Made by a program: the position numbers and the translations under genes. Shown in pieces: positions 22,387 through 34,205 of a stretch of DNA of 64,000 nt (positions within the stretch are counted from its first letter, which is position 1; each line of letters opens with the position of its first letter). Where the stretch lies: positions 45,971 through 109,970 of the forward strand of contig MNCI01006004.1 in NCBI GenBank assembly GCA_015680685.1. Direction: 5' to 3'. Origin of the DNA: Gnetum montanum. Taxonomy: Eukaryota; Streptophyta; Gnetopsida; Gnetales; Gnetaceae. The notes beneath the pieces were generated by a model. It ran no database searches and was not told the DNA's origin. It worked only from the letters and a program-made list of their open reading frames with translations.

Positions 22387-22860
22387 TTGTTCATAAAGCA
22401 GTGGAAATTGGAACATTTTTTCTGTTGCACAAGGCTTTTCAAATTGCACTATGAAGCTGCTATACATTTTGTGTAAATGCATCTGCCCCTTGGAAGCCTT
22501 CTTTTGGACACTCGGCTGCAGGAACTTGCAAGGGCTTATATTGGGAATTGAGCCTTTGTCAAGGCCACTGAAAAGGCATCCAATTACCCAAAAAACAATT
22601 GTTCATTGGAGATACTCTGATTTGACCACTTGCATGCAGATTCCAGAATGAACGTTTTCAAGGTTGGCTATATCCATCATTTTGTATATTGACTTGAAAA
22701 GAAGGTTGTATGTTCTTAGAAACAGCTGAAGATGCAGCAAGCATTTTTGTTTCATAGAGCGAAGATTCAAATCTGAAGTAACTCTAGAAGATTCAAATCT
22801 GAAGTAACTCTAGAAGTGTACATAGTCCAGAATTTAGGAGGATAGCTGTCGATAGTTTTG
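22387..22860 (+). other. Probable 3' UTR of the ABCB gene with a 26-bp tandem duplication
   Basis: Follows the stop codon; no canonical AATAAA was found, so the poly(A) site is unknown. At 22761-22812 the 26-bp unit GAAGATTCAAATCTGAAGTA(ACTCTA) occurs twice, identically. Confidence 0.5.
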
Positions 22861-23737
22861 GTCGTTAATCCGTGGGAATAGTCAGTGTTGTAATTTCTAA
22901 TTGCATGATTTATGTTACATTCATTAGAGGGTTAAGTTTTGGCTGATTGATTCCTGTTAATGATTAAGCTTGTACGAAACTTTGCTTCGGTTTCATTCAT
23001 TGGGATATTTTGCTGGTCTTGACGTTCTTCAGGGTGTGTTGTTAAGAAATGAGTTTGATCCTTTAAATACGTTGCTAGAAAAGATACGATTTCATTGTTA
23101 TGACAGGAATTTTTTGCATTGATGCATGATGCATCTTCAAAGATTCTGGATGTTAATTTTCCATCACATATTTTGGATGAGATGATCCAATGCTTTGTTC
23201 TTGCATGTTAACATTTAATTGGACTCTGTTAATTATGTTCATGAATTGATTACGTTTTTTTCGTTCTTATTTCCCTTTTTTTGGTCGGCAGGTCAATCAC
23301 CAATTTTCTTCTTGAAAATGTTATTTTTCCTTGGTCATAGCGTTGGCAAGGTTCGAGGTTTTGGCCAAGCCCGTCTTAATAATGAATTTCTATGGTAGTT
23401 ATGACTGATTTAAATGGTTTGGTGGACCCTGGCACGATATTTATTTATTTATTTTTTCATACAACCGATAGCTGTCCTGATCAACGTTCTTCCAGGGCCA
23501 GATTGCTTTACAGGAATAATTTTAGCAGAATCCTTATTTAATTTGCGTCGACAAGGTTGCTAAATCACTTCTTTGCCAAATCTATTTTGAACAATAATGT
23601 TCGTTTACTTCGTTTCCAAACCACGTTGAAGCAAATAGATTTCAAGATTGTTTTACCCATTTTCATGGTTAGAGAACCAATGTGGAAATCACGATCCATT
23701 GATTTTGGGTGGAAGGCCAATTATACGCCGTGTCTAA

Positions 23738-23823
23738 TTATCAGCCCTGTCTAAAAGAGTATTTGTCTATGACACACAAATTATCAGCCCTGTTTAAGAG
23801 AGTTTTTGTCTATCACACAAAAA
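23738..23823. repeat. 43-bp tandem duplication
   Basis: Two copies (23738-23780, 23781-23823) beginning TTATCAGCCCTGT and containing TTTGTCTAT; about five differences. Confidence 0.85.
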
Positions 23824-24785
23824 TAATTTTATCCTCAAAGGATGAGGGGAAGTTCTTTTGCTCATTTTTTAGCTCTTCACAAATTAGGGATAATAGATGA
23901 ATTTATTCACGGGAATTATTTGCAATTGTCTAGCTACTTTGTAACATGGACTTTGTCTTTATTAAATCAGTTCTCAATTAATCAATTTAAGATTTTTTAA
24001 TTTGAAAAATATAAATTTTTTTTCAGACAAATAATAGATATAGATCATAAATATATAGCTGAACTAGATTAAGAATTATTCAGCATAACATCTCAAGGTA
24101 AATTGTAAACTAATGGGTTTTTATGTATAGATTTAGGCACTTTCTTAAATGAAACATTTAAGAGAGTTTGCTAGAAATTTATTGATTTGTTGCATCTATT
24201 CTTTTTTAAATCTAGTTAATTTGAAAGATTTTTAAATTATTCATTGACTATTTTGACCCCTAGTCTAAGGTCAATATACAATACTTATTCGGTTTTCTTT
24301 TTAGTGTGAATTCAAGATACAAGTTAGACTATTTTGATCCTCTTAGTATAAATTTGGATACAATGCATGTCCATGTAAGTGTTGAATTTCCATGGACGAG
24401 TTGGATATATGTCGCTTTGCATTGATATAGGAAACATTCATCATAGTCACTTTGTATTCATTTAGGAATCTAGTCCCTTTGTATTCGTCTAGGAATCTAG
24501 CAAACATTTGAAGATAATTTTGTTAGAAATTTAATAGATTTTTTATTAGGCTAATTGGAAAGATTTTTCAATGAGATATATCTTATTACCAAGATCTATT
24601 ACACAAAATACAGATGCAGTTTCTATATTGTATGTCTACCAATTGATACTTTCAAAAAATAGGTACATAGAATATTACATTTTGAGTGGTTTTTATGTCA
24701 TAGGTTCAAATATTGTATCCATTTCATAAAGCATTTGGTTTGTTTTTGGTTTCACTAAGAACAATCCAAAAATTATATGCATGTC

Positions 24786-24873
24786 CATTGTATACAATGA
24801 ATAAAGATCTTTTATGATCGTATACGATGAATAAATATCTTTTTCATTGTATATAGTGAGTATAGATCTTTTT
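24786..24873. repeat. ~30-bp tandem repeat, three degenerate copies
   Basis: Three copies of a unit around ATTGTATACAATGAATAAAG followed by ATCTTTT, diverging from left to right. Confidence 0.7.
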
Positions 24874-25399
24874 AAATCCCTTCGTAATAGCAGGTTTTTG
24901 ATAAGGTTTTTTATGTTTTTTTCAAATAGATCTTTTCTTCTTTTTCCCATAGCTTGCATTTGATTTTTATTTTTCTTGCCATGTCTTGGGTTTGATCTTG
25001 GTAGACAATATTAAATTCTGAAGTTCTAATTTGATTGTTAATCAATATAGGTTTTATTTGGTTAGATTATTAACTAACCATGATTCCATTTAAATTAGTT
25101 ACCTTCAATAGGTTAACTTTACCTTCATTATGGATTGTTCATCATGCTTTTGTTTTTACATAGATTAATTTACTAAAAGTGATTCTTGTAGTTCCATGTT
25201 TTACGCTAACAATTTGCTTTAAACTTATAGTTACTTTTTCATTATTATTATAGTTCTAATTATAAGGAACTCTAGAATCTAATGAAGTCTTTAAGAGGTA
25301 GTGTGCATATTTGCTTTAATATCATTAGACTTTTAAGTTTGCATTATGATGTGCAATTGTTAGTTTTGTAACACATCTTTTCAAAAAAATGTATATAAT

Positions 25400-26093
25400 A
25401 AGGATGAATGCTTGTAACTCTTCTTATGATACTTAAGTTGTAGAAAAGCTATTATGAAAATATGAAGAGAAAGAAGATGTTTGTAAGAAAGAAGTAAGGT
25501 GCAAAGACATGGGCTTTGATAAGTCAACGAGCACTATATCTAAATAGTTTGAGCACCATATCTAAATAGGTTGAAACTGGAAATGAAGCAAGAATTTGTA
25601 ATATTATCGTAAATCAAAAGATTGAAGAAGACATGAAACTACTTATGAAATAGTAGGAGTTATCAAAGAAGAGTTATGATGGAGCTAGGATCCAATTTCC
25701 TAAAGAGGAAGAGAAGGTTTGAGTAGAATTTGTTGAAGTTTGAAAGTAGCTACGAAGTTAAGGACAGACTATGATGAGATGTAGTAATCCACTTGAAGTC
25801 AAAAATAGACTATGCTAAGATGTAGTAGTTTACTTAAAGTCAAAGATAGACTACAATGAGATGTAGTAGTCCATGAAAATATAGAGTTGGTAGAAGAAAA
25901 CAAGTTAGTATCCAAAAGGATATAGTCTCTTACGTAACACTAACTATAACAAGTGTAAGCTTTACATTAAAACTTGCACAATATGTACACCCCATAATTA
26001 TGATGCAATCATTAATTTTTGTTATTAGTTTTACCATTACAAGATCCTTGGGTAATTAGAGTTGTGAGGTAGATGTAAAACCAAACTCTAACA
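25400..26093 (+). mobile_element. Copia-type LTR, 3' part, with adjacent primer-binding site
   Basis: The sequence ending ACTCTAACA (26093) is followed directly by TGGTATCAAAG, the initiator-Met tRNA primer-binding site typical of plant Ty1/copia elements. The left boundary is not resolved; 25400 is arbitrary. No Copia gag-pol was recognised to the right. Confidence 0.5.
25760..25880. repeat. 41-bp tandem repeat, three copies
   Basis: Units at 25760-25800, 25801-25841 and 25842-25880 share AGACTA-GAGATGTAGTA-TCCA; they lie inside the Copia LTR, probably in U3, where such arrays often serve as transcription-factor sites. Confidence 0.8.
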
Positions 26094-26110
26094 TGGTATC
26101 AAAGTACAAG

Positions 26111-26273
26111 TTTTTTTGAGGGAAAGGTTAAGTCTACCAAGGATATGCCCCTAGGTTAACAACATAGCAACTGCACAATAAGTGCAAAGGGGATGTTGGT
26201 ACTGAGCTTTGAACCTACCATCTATGAGTACAAAGCTATGCGAGCTAACGAATGGACCAATGACTCATGCTTA
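26111..26273 (-). mobile_element. tRNA-derived SINE (second family) inserted in a Copia primer-binding site
   Basis: Bounded by a 15-bp target-site duplication (GTATCAAAGTACAAG at 26096-26110 and GTATCAAAGCGCAAG at 26274-26288). On the minus strand it has an A-box-like TTAGCTCGCATAGC, a B-box-like GGTTCAAAGCTC and a terminal CTC-A7 tail at 26111-26117. Sequence differs from the SINEs at 3654 and 4156. Confidence 0.65.
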
Positions 26274-26288
26274 GTATCAAAGCGCAAG

Positions 26289-27826
26289 TTATGATAAAAA
26301 GGAAAAACTAAAAAGATAATTAACTTTCAAGAGAAGGAAATTTAGATAAAAACTATGCAGTTAAGGGACTTGATTTCTAGCCAACATGGAGAAGAGGGGC
26401 AAAAATGATAATTGTTAAGGCGGAGTGTAATAGAAGAGAAGGTGCTATATCGTGGAAGATGAAAAGAGTTTGCGATCACATGATGAATTCATAGATCATA
26501 ATTGATGATGCTCTTTAGCAACTAACTTCTTGTCAAGTAGCAAGCCAAAGATTGAGCTTAGTTGCTCAGCAATGAGCAAGAGTATGCAATATACATCTTG
26601 TTGAGGTTGAAAAAAAAGGTAAATGAAATTTACAATCGTATGAGAAACTAAAACGAAGTAAGACCCACATAGTAGAACAATCAATGTTGGGGTAGACACT
26701 AATAAAATTGTAACCAAGCAATACATAGAAATCAAACACCAAGACTACTCAATCAACATTGGAATTCTTTGCATAATGGAATCAATAGCTTTTCAAAGCA
26801 TAAACCCTAGAGGCCTACAATGAGAGTTCAAATTTTAGAAAGAAGTGATGATAATATATCATCATACTCCAAAGATTTCTTGTAAATTATCAGTTAATAA
26901 TGAAATTATTTCAACATTACTTATGTATTGTGCCTCATTGCTAAAATAAAATAAAGAAAGACTATTACAATTTTCTATTTTGTGAGTTGTTGGCTAGTTG
27001 GTACTAACACTAAAAGCATGCGAGCCTGGAAGCATTGTTTTGGGCATATTGAATCACATTACCTAAATGAAGTTCTATTTCATAATTACTATACTAATTT
27101 TGTAAGTCACACACATGTAAATCAACTAATTATGAAATAAGATCTTAAATTAAATAGCAATAATAAATTGCAATGAGTGTGAAGCTTCAAATTATTAAAT
27201 TTCATTCTACGAGTTAGTGATAAGGTATTTTAGTTTAGAAAGAATTTACATGTTAGGGTTATTGAATGAAGTTGACTATAGTAAAATATCCTTTAGCGAA
27301 AATCAATTCTGGGAAATCGATAGTTCATAATCAATGATAGTAAAGAAGAAGATGAACATTGAGGTAATTGTTATAGGAATGGAAATGTTTGCACTTCCAG
27401 AAATTGACCTTTTGAACAAAAAGTTGAATCTATAAAAGATGCCAATATTTCACAGGTGTTTCTATAGATTTATGTTAAACAAAGTAATAATCAAGATCAT
27501 GAAAAAGTAAAAATGGAAGGGTCAAATTACTTTCTTGCTTCTAGTTATAGATTTAATTGTAAACATAAAATTGGAAATGTCAGCAACATTATTTAGGTTC
27601 TTTTTCAAAGCCAAATTTTTCATACTTTAATTAATGAAGAAGTTTGTACTATGTTTTTAAAGATATTGGTATCAATTTATTTCATGTTGATGCTTAGAAT
27701 ATCGACAAGGAAATGCTTATGGATGCTTTTACATATAATGCTAAATTTTAGCAGGTTCATATGACACATTATTTGAAGCTTGCCAACCTACGCTATGTTA
27801 ACCTTACTATGCTAATTGCTAGCTAT
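26289..27826. other. Intergenic DNA left of the Tat-like element, no gene recognised
   Basis: Starts with the continuation of the Copia leader. Near 27660-27820 a + strand frame reads with few stops but matches nothing I know. Confidence 0.4.
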
Positions 27827-29132
27827 TGTACCCACCTTGACTTTTCTGCATAAGTTGAAGTTTCAAGTACATTCTATGGTTTCTCAACTCAAAACCATCT
27901 TCAACAGTTTAGATTTAATGTCTTGCATCATTGACAATGTAGTTTCTGGTCTCCATCTTTCACTTGTGTGAGACCTGATGTCTCATGTAATCTATAATGT
28001 CATTTTTGGTTTCTTATCCATGGTCTTCAATTTCGATGTCCAATGTCATCTCCTATATTGATACTGACTTTAGATTCTTGACAAAATCTTTTTTTAAATG
28101 TATAACATCGTTTCTACTCTTTGACATCCTGTGCCAATCTTACTTTTAACATTTGACATCATTTTTTACATTAGCTATCTACACATCAATTCTCCTATAC
28201 ATAACCTTCTAGAACATTTTGTGCACCCCAATGCGTCATTTCTTCATGAAGTATGAGGCATTTTTAGTCTTTAAATAGGAAGATGTCCCTAAGCAGAAAG
28301 GAGTTGACATCTTCTCAATTTTTTTTGCTACTAAGTGCAATTGGATTCTTGCTTGCATATTGGCAATTTGGAAAGCTCTCAAAAGACTTTAACTTTCTAC
28401 AGAACAACTGTTCTCCTCATAGAGATTATCAACCTTTTTCTGATTATCTCTTTCTTCCATTGCTAACATATTTGTATCCTCTTCATGTTGTCTTTCTAAC
28501 ACATGGAGATCCCTCTCGATCTAGGCCAAAACACTAATTTGGTCTAATCTTTCCTTGTTAGCTTTAGAATCTATAGTGTTGTTGTCATATTTGCATTAGG
28601 AACATGCATCAAAGAGAGAATAGTGTAACATAGCTCCTTGTCAAATGTGTATGATCCCTGCTTCATTTCTTAGCATCCTTATAGCAGATTCCCAAGTTCC
28701 TTTTTTACAATTATGATTTTTCTTTTTCATTTTTATGTCTCTAATGCTTGATTGAATCTGTTTTAAGCATTTCCTCTCATTTAAGGGTGTGACTTTTAAT
28801 AGATCCGATCTACTTTTTTTTTTCTTATGATCTATTCTATTGTTTCTCTATCAACTACATGCATGCTTCAGCTTATTCCATATCGTATTATGTATGCATT
28901 TCCCATTCATTTTTGTTTTATTAGCTATTTCTAACATCACTATTTACTTCAGACTTGCTAGTGTTTGGCAAAAACACTATCTCAGGTTGTCATATTTTTC
29001 CAATGATCTACAAGTCCTCTTTCGATTTGAGAAAATTATTTTCTTAGACCATTTGATGATCACAAGGTTGCTTATCTTAGTTTCATATTAGGTTGTGTTG
29101 GATTTTAAATTACAACAATCTTTAATAAAACA
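27827..29132 (+). mobile_element. 5' LTR of the Tat-like element
   Basis: Starts TGTACCCACCTTGACTTTT and is collinear with 56084-57386 throughout. A GGCACTAGAAGG block just to the right could be a decayed primer-binding site. The open frames at 28283-28537 and 28840-29091 fall within the LTR and are not genes. Confidence 0.65.
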
Positions 29133-30649
29133 TCTTTTTGGCACTAGAAGGAAAGCCTCTAGAAAAGTAACATCATTTTAAAAATTCTCTTTACCTACAT
29201 TTTTCTAAGTTTCAACAATGTGTTACATTAAAACATTCACGTTGTCATTTTTCTATGAGTTTTTTGTTTTCTTTGAATACAAAATTTTCACTTTGTATTT
29301 CAAGTGCAAACATATTTAGAGGGAAAACCAAACCTTTGGTAATATCCGTATGAAGTCATAGCCACTTTTGCAACACATGACAGTTATGACATCATCTTCA
29401 AATTCATGTTTCTAAAAGATTCATAAGCTTGTTGACTTGAGAAATTAGGGATTTTCAAAAGAACTAAGTTTAAGGAACCATAAGATAGCTTGTGCCAAAT
29501 GAGAGTTGGACTGCTTACTTACACTAAACATGTTCAAGCTCATGATAGAATATAAGCAAGCTAATGACCTACCACATTTCCTTCATAATCTAGATCATTC
29601 AATTAAATTGGATTAGGAAGAAGCTAAGGAAATTGTAGAGTTCATCATGGGGTAGGAAAAGATGCAAGAAAACATACATCTACAGATTGAAGAGGCTAGA
29701 ATGAAAATTATCTTGGATCAACCTCTTGATCCTCACATCACAATTTAGAGGAAGGAGAGGAAGCATAACCTTTGAATTGGGCATTTATCTGATAGAAGAA
29801 GAAGAAGAACTACTAATAAGGAAGCTTGACAAATGTAATCCTCTATGACATCATATCCACAACCTTAGCATCATAGCTACTCAAAGTTCTCCACCTAGAT
29901 CTATTCTCCCTACTATAGAACCACTTAGTCTTTTCACAAGTTTTATTTCTTCTTAACATCTATTTCCTCCCAATAATGTTAACAATTTTCATTCCATCTT
30001 TTAGTCTTCTGTTCCACCTTTTGGTTCTATATATTCTATTTCTTAACTACAATCGATCATTCCATATTTTTAGTCCATTCCATTCCCTTTTTCCACCACT
30101 TTGCCACTTTTCAATATTCGCAAACCTACCAATATACCTTCTTTTCATGTGTACCCATCTAACTCAATTTTATTGGGTATACTTGCTTCTACAACCTTTG
30201 GATCTATTTCATACATGTGTCCTCTAACATCATCACTGGCTATTGTAGCTCAACCTACCCTTTACTCTCCTAGAAAAAATTAACAACTATTAGCATTGCT
30301 TAATGATGTGATGCTTCATCTTCAAAGTACTGAAAAAAAGCAGCCAAGGCATTGAACATGCCAAAAACATTCTCCTATTTCCTTGGATTGGATCTTAAGT
30401 GATCCTATAATCTTTGTCATTCCCTTGCTAGAAGCTAGTTCCTTTATGATTCATTAGTCGAGATGACATGAGAATCTCTCATGCTTGACCATTGTTGAGT
30501 TCTTACCCTAGTTTCACCTGCCAATTCTACTCATGACAATCGAGTTTTCACCATTCAATGATTGGGATGATGTTTCACATACAACAAAGAATGCGTAGGT
30601 GGTGCAACCAAGCTAATCTAACATGAGCTTTAGTTGGGGAACAACCCCT

Positions 30650-31640
30650 ATGTTACCCTATACAAATATGCTGAGAAACATGATGAATATACTTGTTCAA
30701 AGTAATAAGAACTTTACCTAAGAGAATTTCATTACCATCCTTCATAAAGTACAATGGCTAATTAGGGGATCCCATGAATCATGTGATCACATTTAGGAAT
30801 AAATGTATGCTTCTTGCCCCTTATCCTTACATTTTATTGCCATACTTCTCCAATTCTCTTTCTAGGAGAGATTTTTAATGGTATAGGTCTTTAACATATG
30901 GTTTTATTACTTCTCTGGAGCAACTAATTGTAGCCTTCATTAAATGCTTTAAGTTTAATGTACCTCAAAGCACTAGTATCATGTCTTTTGTTGTTATCAA
31001 ACAATATCCAAATGAGCCCATTAACAAACTTATCTCTTGATGAATAGTATCATTGAACAAACTACCTTATCATTTGGACAAATGTTACATACAAGACCTC
31101 TTTGAAGCTACAATGATTGATTACATTCAGAAGAGGATAACTTATCCTAAGCCTCATTCTCTTAATCATGCTTTTTTTGGTTGCCAGACATATTGAAGAA
31201 GCTACTATTTAACACAGTGACCAAGCAGTCTTGTTAATTCGTAACAAAGCTAACAAGGTTATTATACAAGAGAAGGAACAACCCAATTCTTATGATTTTC
31301 TTCTTTTTCTAAGGGATAAAACAATGTTGCCTCAATGGCTTCTACTTCAAGTTAGCAATGTAGACTTCAAAGGAGTAGGGATTAGTATATAAACATACCT
31401 ATAAGATACTCTTTGCTTCTTAACAATCTTCTAGGAATGATTACCATAAAAGAAAGCAACTTTCTAATCAAGTGAGAGTGCACTATTGTCATATTTAGCT
31501 TATACTATGGATCCTTCTTAGAGATAAGAAGGTAATCCTTAGGTGCCTAAGTGGTATGACTACTGAAAATATTGCTACTATCATATGATTGCTAGTCATG
31601 AAATACATAATTGCAAGAATCTACATGATGACATCGGAGA
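30650..31640 (+). pseudogene. Tat-like gag remnant with zinc-finger motif
   Basis: Around 30767 the frame reads DPMNHVITFRNKCMLL, then FITSLEQLIVAFIKCFKF and MSFVVIKQYPNEPINKLIS, the order of the retrotransposon gag domain. At about 31566-31620 CYYHMIASHEIHNCKNLHDD matches the C-H-H-C zinc finger of Tat-lineage gag. Many stops and frameshifts. Confidence 0.65.
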
Positions 31641-32599
31641 TCTCATAAATAAGGGTAAGATAGTGGTAGAAAGTGAGCCATCCACTCTGCATTCGGAAAA
31701 CTATCATGTAGAAGTATTTTAGAATTCCTTGGAAATTGGAGGCACCATTTTAGCTTTCAAGCCTAAATACAAGGCCTGTAACTCCCTACTTAGGAAGCCT
31801 TATGTCATCTATTGATATGATTATAAGTGTCATTAATAGTCTTCATCATGATCTCAAAAGTCTTATGTAATTTGTTGGTTTGACTACACTACCCCTTCAT
31901 CAAAGCCAAATCACTCTTCTTCATCTTCTTATCATATTTATGTTATTCTAAATAATCAAAACTGAGCTACATCCATAGCATTACTGACCCCCATCATTAT
32001 ACTTTTGTTACTCAACCTATCCATCCTTCTTATTTCAATCTTATTCCATACCATGCTAAATTCCAAAATATCCCTTCACCTACTACATCTTAGATAATCA
32101 TTTATTTTTTTTATCATCTCAAGTAAGAATCCTTACCCATAGCCAATACATTAATGAGTCATGATTATGCAAGCAAAAAGAGAAAGCTATTAATGCAAAA
32201 AAGAAACCTTATAAAACATCAAAAAAGGTTTCTTTCTAGCAACAACAGGAGAATACTTTTTTAAGTAGCCTTCCATCTTCACCTAATCCTATACAACTGA
32301 TTCTAATGGCATTTGTCCCATGGGCATCTTAGCCTACAAATAATAAATTCTATAGTAAATGACCACTTTCATCCACTTGAAAGGCACTAACTTGTCCTTG
32401 TACAACATCATAGCAATCTATAAAGAGCATTGTGTAGCTTTATATGATGTTCTTATGAGAATTATGGTCCTAAGTGACATTCTTGCCGAGATAGAGGCTA
32501 TATCATCCTTCCTTCAAGTCCTTCATTATGGATAAGATAGTCTTAACTTTCGTGGTGATAACATCGAGATTGATTTGAAGATGGGAGATATCTATTAGC

Positions 32600-33230
32600 T
32601 ATAACTCTACATTATTATCAAAGTATCACTTGATGCTTTGATTCTACTGATACATGTTGATGATGGCACTAGATCTAATGTGATCACTTGGGCTAATATT
32701 AAGCATCTTGGTCTCCATGATCATGTAGCTTTTAATGAAAGCTACACTAACCTCATTTCCTTTAATAGTACATGAGTAGAAGGCATAGGTTCTATTAGGT
32801 TACCATTCATAGTAGGTAATTCTGTATAATTTGAAACCTTCTTCATGGTCCTACATGAATGTCTTAGTGTGAATGGAATACTAGGACATTCTTAGCTAGC
32901 TTAACATCATGCAGTATCATCTCCTATACATTAGGAGATACATATTCTTATTTGTAACCATGAAATAATGATCTTAGATAACAAATAGATTCAAAGTGTT
33001 TCTCACTTAGATCAAGAAGCTTGATGTTATTAGCTTAGTGGTGAACTATTTGATATCAAACTTGAACCTATAAACAAGCCTACAATTAATTTTTCTCCTA
33101 AAAATTATGTTTGTAGAATTGATAGACTTAAATGATGAGTCTATCTTTGATGTTAAGTTTGTTAATTTAGGCTATGAAGAACTTGAGATATGCTTAATTA
33201 AAAAGAAGGATATCTCATTCTTCTCATGAA
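32600..33230 (+). pseudogene. Tat-like aspartic protease remnant
   Basis: DDGTRSNVITWANIKHLGL (near 32660) resembles the D-[ST]-G catalytic loop with the second residue changed to Asp, followed by IGSIRLPFIVGN and VNGILGH, the usual C-terminal protease motifs. Frames shift and stops occur. Confidence 0.55.
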
Positions 33231-33413
33231 ACTACTTAAAAATTTATTACTAAAATGATAACATTAGATACTTGAGCTTTGAAATGCCAATCCTTCTTTT
33301 TGTTTGCTACTTTTTCTAACTGATGGACATTTACTAGTACTTGTTAGAAATACTTTTGTTTTTCTTTTCTAGTATTTGCCATTATTAGATAATGATGAAT
33401 AGTTGATGGGACG

Positions 33414-34200
33414 CGATATCACGTCTTCCCCTGCGATATCGCGTACGCGATATCGCAGTCCACTGCAATGTCTATAAATAAGAAGCAGCTCTTCCTTGTT
33501 CATCATCCTAGGAGTTAGAAGTAGCGAAGCTCTAGCAATTTGATCCCTCCAGAGTTAGATTATTTTTCCAATGTCTGCCCACAATGTGGTGAATGTAATT
33601 GTACGACATTCTTTATTCGAGTGTGACGTACTTGGACACGCACATGACCGGCAATAAAGATCAAGATTACTTCATCATTGCAGCATTCACTTTGTTATTT
33701 ATTTGTTTATTTAATTGTTATTTACTGCTTTTTCCTCTCACCCTTATCTCCTAGTAACGTAGAATGAGTACAACTTGATTACGAGCATTTAAGTGTGACT
33801 ACTTGGTATCCCAGTGGCGTACCTAGGATTTGTGCTTGGTAATCCCAGTGGTAGTTGTGCACGAGGTCCAAGATATGTATAGTTGATCAAGGAATGGTTG
33901 CTCATTGCACTTAGGCTAGTTTAGATCCTCTTACCCTTTTCCTCCTAGCTTAGCTTAGTTAATATTATTTTCCACTGCCTTCAGGAGTAGCATTAGAATT
34001 AGGACCACATCATACACCTCACTTTGGACTAAACCATACGTGACAAATATAATACTAGTCCAGATGGGAAGACAATGAACTGCGACCTAAGGATAACTGT
34101 CTAGGTGCCACAACTAGTCCGTCTACGGAGTTCGACCGGATCGCGCGTCAGAACGCTCGTATTCGTATGGTTGAGTGTAGCGGTACCTCGCCACTCATTA
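33414..34200 (+). mobile_element. Solo LTR with perfect 5-bp target-site duplication
   Basis: Starts TGATGG and ends CCACTCATTA, flanked by ATAGT at 33409-33413 and 34201-34205. R/U5 matches the LTR at 5317-6195 (TTTATTCGAGTGTGACGTAC, AATAAAGAT, ATTCGTATGGTTGAGTGTAG). TATA box CTATAAATA at 33472-33480. A solo LTR normally results from recombination between the two LTRs of an inserted element. Confidence 0.85.
33431..33458. repeat. Perfect 28-bp CpG-rich palindrome in the solo-LTR U3
   Basis: Two CTGCGATATCGCG/CGCGATATCGCAG arms meet at a central GTAC, perfect over 28 bases and 13 bases before the TATA box. A second, imperfect copy (ACGCGATATCACGT) lies at about 33420. Confidence 0.9.
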
Positions 34201-34205
34201 ATAGT

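Larger units (their letters stand above)
22861..25399. other. Intergenic 3' flank, no gene recognised
   Basis: AT-rich, only short unsupported open frames. Contains the tandem repeats at 23738-23823 and 24786-24873. Confidence 0.45.

Noticed and set aside
27827-27840. Target-site duplication for the Tat-like element
   Set aside because: GCTAT (left) and CAAGA (right) do not match; either the ends are misplaced by a few bases or the site has decayed, so none is claimed.
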